Source: Isoetes taiwanensis (taxonomy: Eukaryota > Streptophyta > Lycopodiopsida > Isoetales > Isoetaceae). From it: a stretch of 64,000 nt of DNA. Every line of letters starts with the position of its first letter. The stretch's first letter is position 1. The notes under the pieces were generated by a model. The model had not been told where the DNA came from. It saw only the letters and a list, made by a program, of their open reading frames with translations, and did no database searches. Where the stretch lies: the NCBI GenBank assembly GCA_021234155.1, contig JAJEKV010000044.1, positions 12,907,848-12,971,847 on the forward strand, read 5' to 3'. Below, piece by piece: positions 58,401-64,000 of the stretch. The position numbers were made by a program, and so were the translations under genes.

Positions 58401-60530
58401 TGTTGTAATTGGTCTTGAGGATTTTCATACTATTATGCTAGTCCACGGCACTATTAATAAAAAGTTTTTTGGTTATAATTTTTTTTGTCACAAATGTTTA
58501 GTTAATGTATGATAGTTCTTTCTATGTTTCTTTCTATGTTTCTTTCATGTGTAACCCGTGCCACGAAAACCTTAGTTGGATCAGACCCGTCTCGACCTCC
58601 GTTGTTGCTTGCCTCTTCGCATGCGCCCGAAATCTTGGCGATGAGAAGTAATCTCGCGTGCGAAGGGGCCAAACAGCCTCGGACCAGCCGGACGAATCGA
58701 TCCATCGGAAGGTTCACAAAGTGCCGGTACCCAAGTCGGGGAATAACCCGGTATGCCAAATTGGGCTTTGAATGCTATCACGGACCTATAATCGTACTCT
58801 ATTCCTCTGGGTGGCACATGCTCACGAATACCCAAATGGGTTTGCATGGCATGTGCCACCCAAAATGGATAACATCAACAAATTATAGTCCTTCCACCCT
58901 TGCTTTCACCCCTCTTTGAACAATGGAACTTAGCATCAAATGGCGATTTGGCAACCATTCAAGAAGGATCACTAACATCCTCGGGGCGGGATGAAAGAGA
59001 CACGAGTACAAGCATGAGACTTCCCAACCCTTGCTTTCACCCCTCTTTGAACAATGGAACTTAGCATGTAAACTAAGCTACATTGCCCAAGAAGGAGGAA
59101 AAAGATTGAAATCTCGATGCTGAAACTCATCAATCAACGACATCTAATGAACCCAATTAATCGCATAAGCTCCTTCTACGAAGTCTATATTGTTTGGAGA
59201 ATATAAAAGCACGACAACCATTCAAGAGGGTTTAGCTCTTGGCTTACTCCCTTTTGAGTTTCACCTTGGCGTATCTAATTAAGCCACACGAGTGGCGATG
59301 TCATCCTAGGGGGCAAATTAGATACACAAAACAAGCGAAGGAGACTAAGCCGAGGGTGAGCGAGTTGGAAGACACCGGTATGCCAAATTGGGCTTTGAAT
59401 GCTATCGGACCTATAATCACGTACTCTATTCCTGCAGGTGGCACATCGCATGAATACCCAAATGGGTTTGCATGGCATGTGCCACCCAAAGGAATGGAGG
59501 TACAAATTATAGGTCGAGATAACATCAAATGGCGATTTAGGCGTACCAAAGATTAACGTGGCCGTCCTCAATTTCAAGTCATAGTGATGCTCAAGGTTCT
59601 CCATCAATAGAAGGAGTTAGGATGTTCCATGATTTGGTGCCTAACACCCTTTGTATAGATGGACAACGCCCGGCACCACTTTGGCTTGAAATTAGAATCG
59701 CGCTCTCACCTCGGCCTTCTCGAGACACAGGTCGAGGCATCGAGGCGTCCCAATCTTTACTTTCCCGGGTCTTTGGACAATGGAACTTAGCATGTAAACT
59801 AAGCTACATTGCCCAAAAGAGCCCGCGAGGGAAGTCTCGATGCTTGAATTCAGGGAGTCAAAGCTTGCTTCAATCACTAACATCTAATGAACACCGCGAG
59901 AATCGCAAGCAACCACTAGGCCTTATATCCTCCGTGGCCACAATAAAAATAGAGTACTCAAAAACCTTGTAACCTCCTCTAGAGCGAGCGATTTACGCTC
60001 CGACCCCCATTTTCGGCGTCTTTTGTGTAATATAACCTAGCAAAGTATCTAAGATACATTGACACGAGACACATAAAAAGAGAGTGAAACAAAGCTCGCT
60101 CCTTCTAAAGGAGGTAACAAAATTTCGAGAAGTCTATATTGTTTGCCATGAGAATATAAAACAACCATTCAAGAGGGTTGCGTGTGCGCAGGATGTTTTT
60201 GACTCAACCATTCAAATGGGTGGCGATGTCATCCTAGGGGGCAAATTAGATCGATAAACAGAAAACGAAGGAGACTCAGCTACAGGGGTGAGCGGGGTGA
60301 CCACTAGGACAAACAAAAGAGACTAAGCCGGGATAAAAGAGATTGGGAAGTCTCAATGCCTTTACTCGTCAAGCGAAAAAGCGAAAAGAAAGCGATTTGG
60401 AAGTCTCGATGCTTTTACTATGAGCACTACTCGATCCTTTGATAACATCATTACACCTTGTTTGAAATAACGTCATTATACCGCCATTCACAAAATGATC
60501 TGAGGTCAAAATTTGGCATGTCTAAAAATG
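58401..60530. repeat. Decayed repeat region with duplicated blocks
   Basis: No gene. Three blocks occur twice: (a) 58750-58865 and 59378-59495, starting GGTATGCCAAATTGGGCTTT and ending in an inverted repeat around GGGTGGCACATG/CATGTGCCACCC; (b) GGAACTTAGCATGTAAACTA at about 59048 and 59780; (c) GATGTCATCCTAGGGGGCAA at about 59297 and 60227. Unit order suggests degenerate long tandem repeats. Confidence 0.7.
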
Positions 60531-63500
60531 TAATATCTCATTTTCATTGGTCATTTGGATCAATATAATCACCTATGACCCTAGAGGTGGTGGTAGAAGC
60601 GGGTTAATGTCGGCCTTTGTCTCTCCTTCCTTCTCCTCCACCCCCCTCCACAATTCCATCTCGCGAAAGGTTTGAAAAGTGTGCATCGCCCATCCCTCTG
60701 CGGCGGTCAAATGTAACAACGGCATGCGACCTTGCATATTAAATATGGCATATTGTAACTCGGGAAAAATCCATCCGTCTTGCAAGGTTGGACGAGAGCG
60801 GCTTTGCAACATCAATCAAGAACACATCGCATGTGCATCGATGCCCACACCCTAGAGTGTACCAGCCCACACATGTCGGGGTTGTCACCACAAAATTGGC
60901 AATATACGTAATCAACAACCTTTAGCTCTTCCCACTTGACTCTCATACAAATACTCGCGAGGGAGATAGGATATCGGCTGCTCAGAAGTCACCCTAAAAG
61001 GGTCGAGTCTAACGATTTGGTCAAATTAGCGCCAAGTGCTTTCGTTGTTTTCTCTAAGGACCGTTGCCTCCTGTTTTTAATGCCGCTAGTTGCCGTTTAA
61101 GCGTCCTCTAATTCAGTGACCATCTTATCATACCCATCGGCCGCGGTCCTTCAAGCGAATATTCTCCTCGAGAAAGTGTCGGGTTCCGACTTCTCTCATT
61201 CTCTAGTTGGGCCCGAATATCCACAAGGTCATTCCACGGCTCCGGTAGCGGCTACCCTGTCACCTCAAAAGTTGGATAAGCGTCGGCAACAAGGTATGTA
61301 ATGGTGATGGGCTCACCATGTGGCCCACTCTCGCTATCTTCGATAGCTTGACCCTCTTCGTCTGCCACTCTGGCTTCCTTGCCTCCATTTCCTACTCCCA
61401 TAATTTACGGGCACTTCCTTCACAAGCTCGTAGTATACTTCTTTGCGCCAAAACTCTTACTAAACTCACCGTTGTGGGGTAAATGTCCCTTCACTTGGAC
61501 ATGGCCTTCGAGTGCTTTTGCTCGAACCACAGCATTCTTGCACTCGTGAGCCTTATACTTACCCCGTCTACTAGGCCACTCACTTTCAAACTCATTCTTG
61601 TCCAAATTTGTGATTACATCGTGGTAGTCTGCTCCACTTGGACAATAGCCGGCCCCCTGCCTCGCCCGACTACATTATGCACCTACGTGATGGTGCAATT
61701 ATCCCTCTTTGAAACTTCATCCATCATGCGCCCAACCTTCTTAACTTTCTGCGTGCGAAACTCATTCGCCCTTGCATGTCTTTGCTGCTCTCTCTCCATT
61801 TCTTAGAGCGGTGACATCTCAAGCTTCGTTCTCCAACCCTTGATGCCAAGGAGGCGAGTAGAGGGGTCCTCAAATTAGAGGGAACCGAAAATCCATGCTG
61901 ATCCTGCTGCTCGGCCTTACCCACATTCCGTGTGTCGGGGATTCAATTCTTAAATCTGTTTAGGTGGGACATAATTTGAATTTCTTGACTTCTATAGGTG
62001 CCTTGGACTTGTATAGGTGTGCTTTGACTTCTTCTCTTTATAATGTTAGTTAGGCTGCGACATATAAAAAGCATAGAATAAATAACACAAAAACACACGA
62101 AAAGGAAAACTAAGCTACACAACACACATAGACAATAATCTTTCATGTAGCATCGGATAAGTGTTTAATGAATTTAGTTGGAATATTATGTAATACAAGG
62201 ATGTTTGAATGTAAGTGAATATGCACGCTAAGGCGTGACTAGGACCAACTTGGTCTAATGCATCGTCGCCACCACAGCCAAGTTGAAGAATCAATCTGAT
62301 TCCAATTGTGGCCTCGTGTGCGGAATTGGAGAGCAATGAAAAGCTGCTCGCATTGTGTCAAGTAGGCTGGGCCATATCAAATTTTAGTGTTTTGTCCCTC
62401 ATTGGCGACTCAGCGCCAATGTTTCAAATAATCGCACATTCTCCGATGCTTGCCTTGCTGCTCCAAGTTTCCTATTGACTCCATGTAGGAGTGCTTACTA
62501 GCAAAGTCGGCTAAGTAGTAGACAATGTCTGCTGCCAGTGTAAATCAAAGTCAACCCTTGCGAGCCTTTGTCTTGAGCCACTACCAAAAAAAAAGATCAT
62601 CATGCATATATGGATGCACGGCCCTTTCCATCTCAATTCTTTTCTTACCTTAGCCATCCATACCCTTGTAATGCCATCGTTTTACCTCCACATCTCGTGG
62701 ATCAACACGGATTCACCCCAATCACAAATGCCAATGTATCTGACTGAGGATTAATACATCCCTTCTCCTTTCCATAATCAAAATGGAGCAATATATTGCC
62801 GGATGCAAGTCCATATGCAAATATCTTTCTTGATGGAGCTTTCATAGCCCTTCTGAGAATGACATTGCTAAGTCCCCAACCCTAGAGGCAACAAATAATT
62901 CTTTCTTTTTAAGCTCCTCAAAGCGACCTCAAGTCCGTCTCAACTCTGGGGACAGCTCCCAACTTCTTAAATGCAAGCTCTGCAAAGGCATTGGACCCAT
63001 GACTTGTAAAGAAGGTTGCCAGCGAACCTCCATTCAAAAGGGAAAATTAAGCCTTGTCTTTCTAGGCGGTTGTGCTACCAATGCAGCGTATTATACACAC
63101 CGTGCCTAACTTGCATTCTGACTCCCTCATGTTCTTGACATAGCTTCCACTAACTTATTGGGTTACGTACTATCTTTGAAAATTATTATGTTGAAGTTTT
63201 ACACAATAAGGTTCATCCTTAATAAAACTAGACCCTAAAATATTGCACTTATACAACTGCACCATATGAACCCGAGAACCAATTAGTTTATGCATTTTAT
63301 TATTTGTGATGAATCTACCATGGCAAACCAAGTAGTCTTGGCATCTGCTCTTCTCTGAGCTTCCCACTCCCTATCTGTCTCACCGGGGCGTTTGGCTTTT
63401 ATGGTTTGCGCCAACACTTTCTTAACAAGATGGGGGTTGATGGGCCTCTTTCTTCAATTTTACTGTTGGTCCACCCCGCATTGTTCCATGTCTTTGGCTT

Positions 63501-64000
63501 TTTCTTTCAACTCTAGCCTCAGCGATGACTACTCAAATTTGCAACCGTGATCATATTGCGGTAGTGCGGCTAATATTACCCACTATCCATGTATACCTCT
63601 CTTGCTCACTCTTTTTGAGGATCTAGCTCCATCATTCCCGAAGCTTAAAAGCCCTCTCGGCATCTTTTACCAGCCACACATGGTAGTCTAGCCATCCTTC
63701 CTCCTTTGCTAGTAATCAATTCCAAATCACGGTGAGGCATTGCCTGGTAGATTACACAACCGGTTCATGAAATCTGGTCTCAAAGTAGACCATGCTTGTT
63801 TTGTTGGTCTACTTCTTTTTTTTTCTGTGGCGGTCTTTGCGAAGATGACTTCGGTTTGCGGCTCTGTAGCTTTGTGTTTGAGGCCGCCAATGCCTCTCTT
63901 TTGGTTGCGGCTCTATCACGAGACACTAATGCCACATTTGGTTGCAAGTTAACTTCCTCTCTCTTACGAAGTCATACTTCTTGTTGTTTAAGGGATTGTC
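60531..64000. other. Unassigned, probably decayed repeat DNA
   Basis: I recognise no domain on either strand and no element ends. Frames are short and broken. A minus-strand stretch (about 61924-61420) has Arg/Lys-rich fragments (MQGRMSFARRKLRRLG) that could be the remnant of a transposase, but this is not supported further. Confidence 0.35.

Noticed and set aside
59239-59607. Overlapping open frames of 80-110 codons on both strands
   Set aside because: They arise within the duplicated hairpin blocks and show no protein-like similarity between the two copies.

Overview
The window is plant nuclear DNA. It holds one intronless receptor-like kinase gene beside a large pile of nested transposable elements. 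The kinase class, the Ty1/copia and chromodomain Ty3/gypsy elements, a Helitron, a CACTA end and a hAT relic all fit a land plant with a large, repeat-rich genome. A gymnosperm or fern is my guess; the sequence does not settle the species.

Left part (1-15409). A CACTA terminus (1-109) is followed by a G-type lectin S-domain receptor kinase (907-3234, minus). It looks intact except for a two-residue gap in kinase subdomain IX. A complete Ty1/copia element (Copia-1, 3687-8487, minus, TSD CCGTG) lies 452 bp upstream of its start codon and in the same orientation. From 8493 to 15409 I see only short repeats and one pair of possible coiled-coil exons (14061-14290).

Right part (15410-54999) is one Ty3/gypsy chromovirus on the minus strand, split by later insertions. 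Its 3' LTR (15410-22064) holds Copia-2 (15471-20487, TSD CCATC). Its pol is cut near the RT/RNase H junction by an 11.1-kb DNA transposon, here called Element 1 (24881-36004, TSD GCTT). Its leader is cut by a Helitron (38948-48756), which itself holds a related 6.6-kb DNA transposon, Element 2 (40601-47233, TSD GCAT). Its 5' LTR (51603-54999) holds a 2.2-kb terminal-inverted-repeat element (52371-54609, TSD TAGC) and is cut off at about 54999, where a decayed hAT element begins. From 58400 to the end are decayed repeats I cannot assign.

Two things look new. (1) Between its PBS and gag the chromovirus carries a 386-codon frame (49879-51036) that reads as a divergent histone H3: an RTKQT..RK tail, a long acidic linker and a complete H3 histone fold, interrupted by one in-frame TAG. 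The same element encodes an integrase chromodomain, the module that in other proteins reads the H3 tail. (2) Elements 1 and 2 share a transposase family (FSDG/WSDG..SQFK and HGKGEHDG motifs), 4-bp target duplications and GGGTG termini. Each also carries, in convergent orientation, a gene with an FCP1/NIF-type HAD phosphatase domain. In Element 1 this unit also holds a coiled-coil zinc-binding segment and a Ulp1-type cysteine protease. A cargo-bearing transposon lineage is the simplest reading. Most transposon genes here carry frameshifts or stops, so these are relics or non-autonomous copies.
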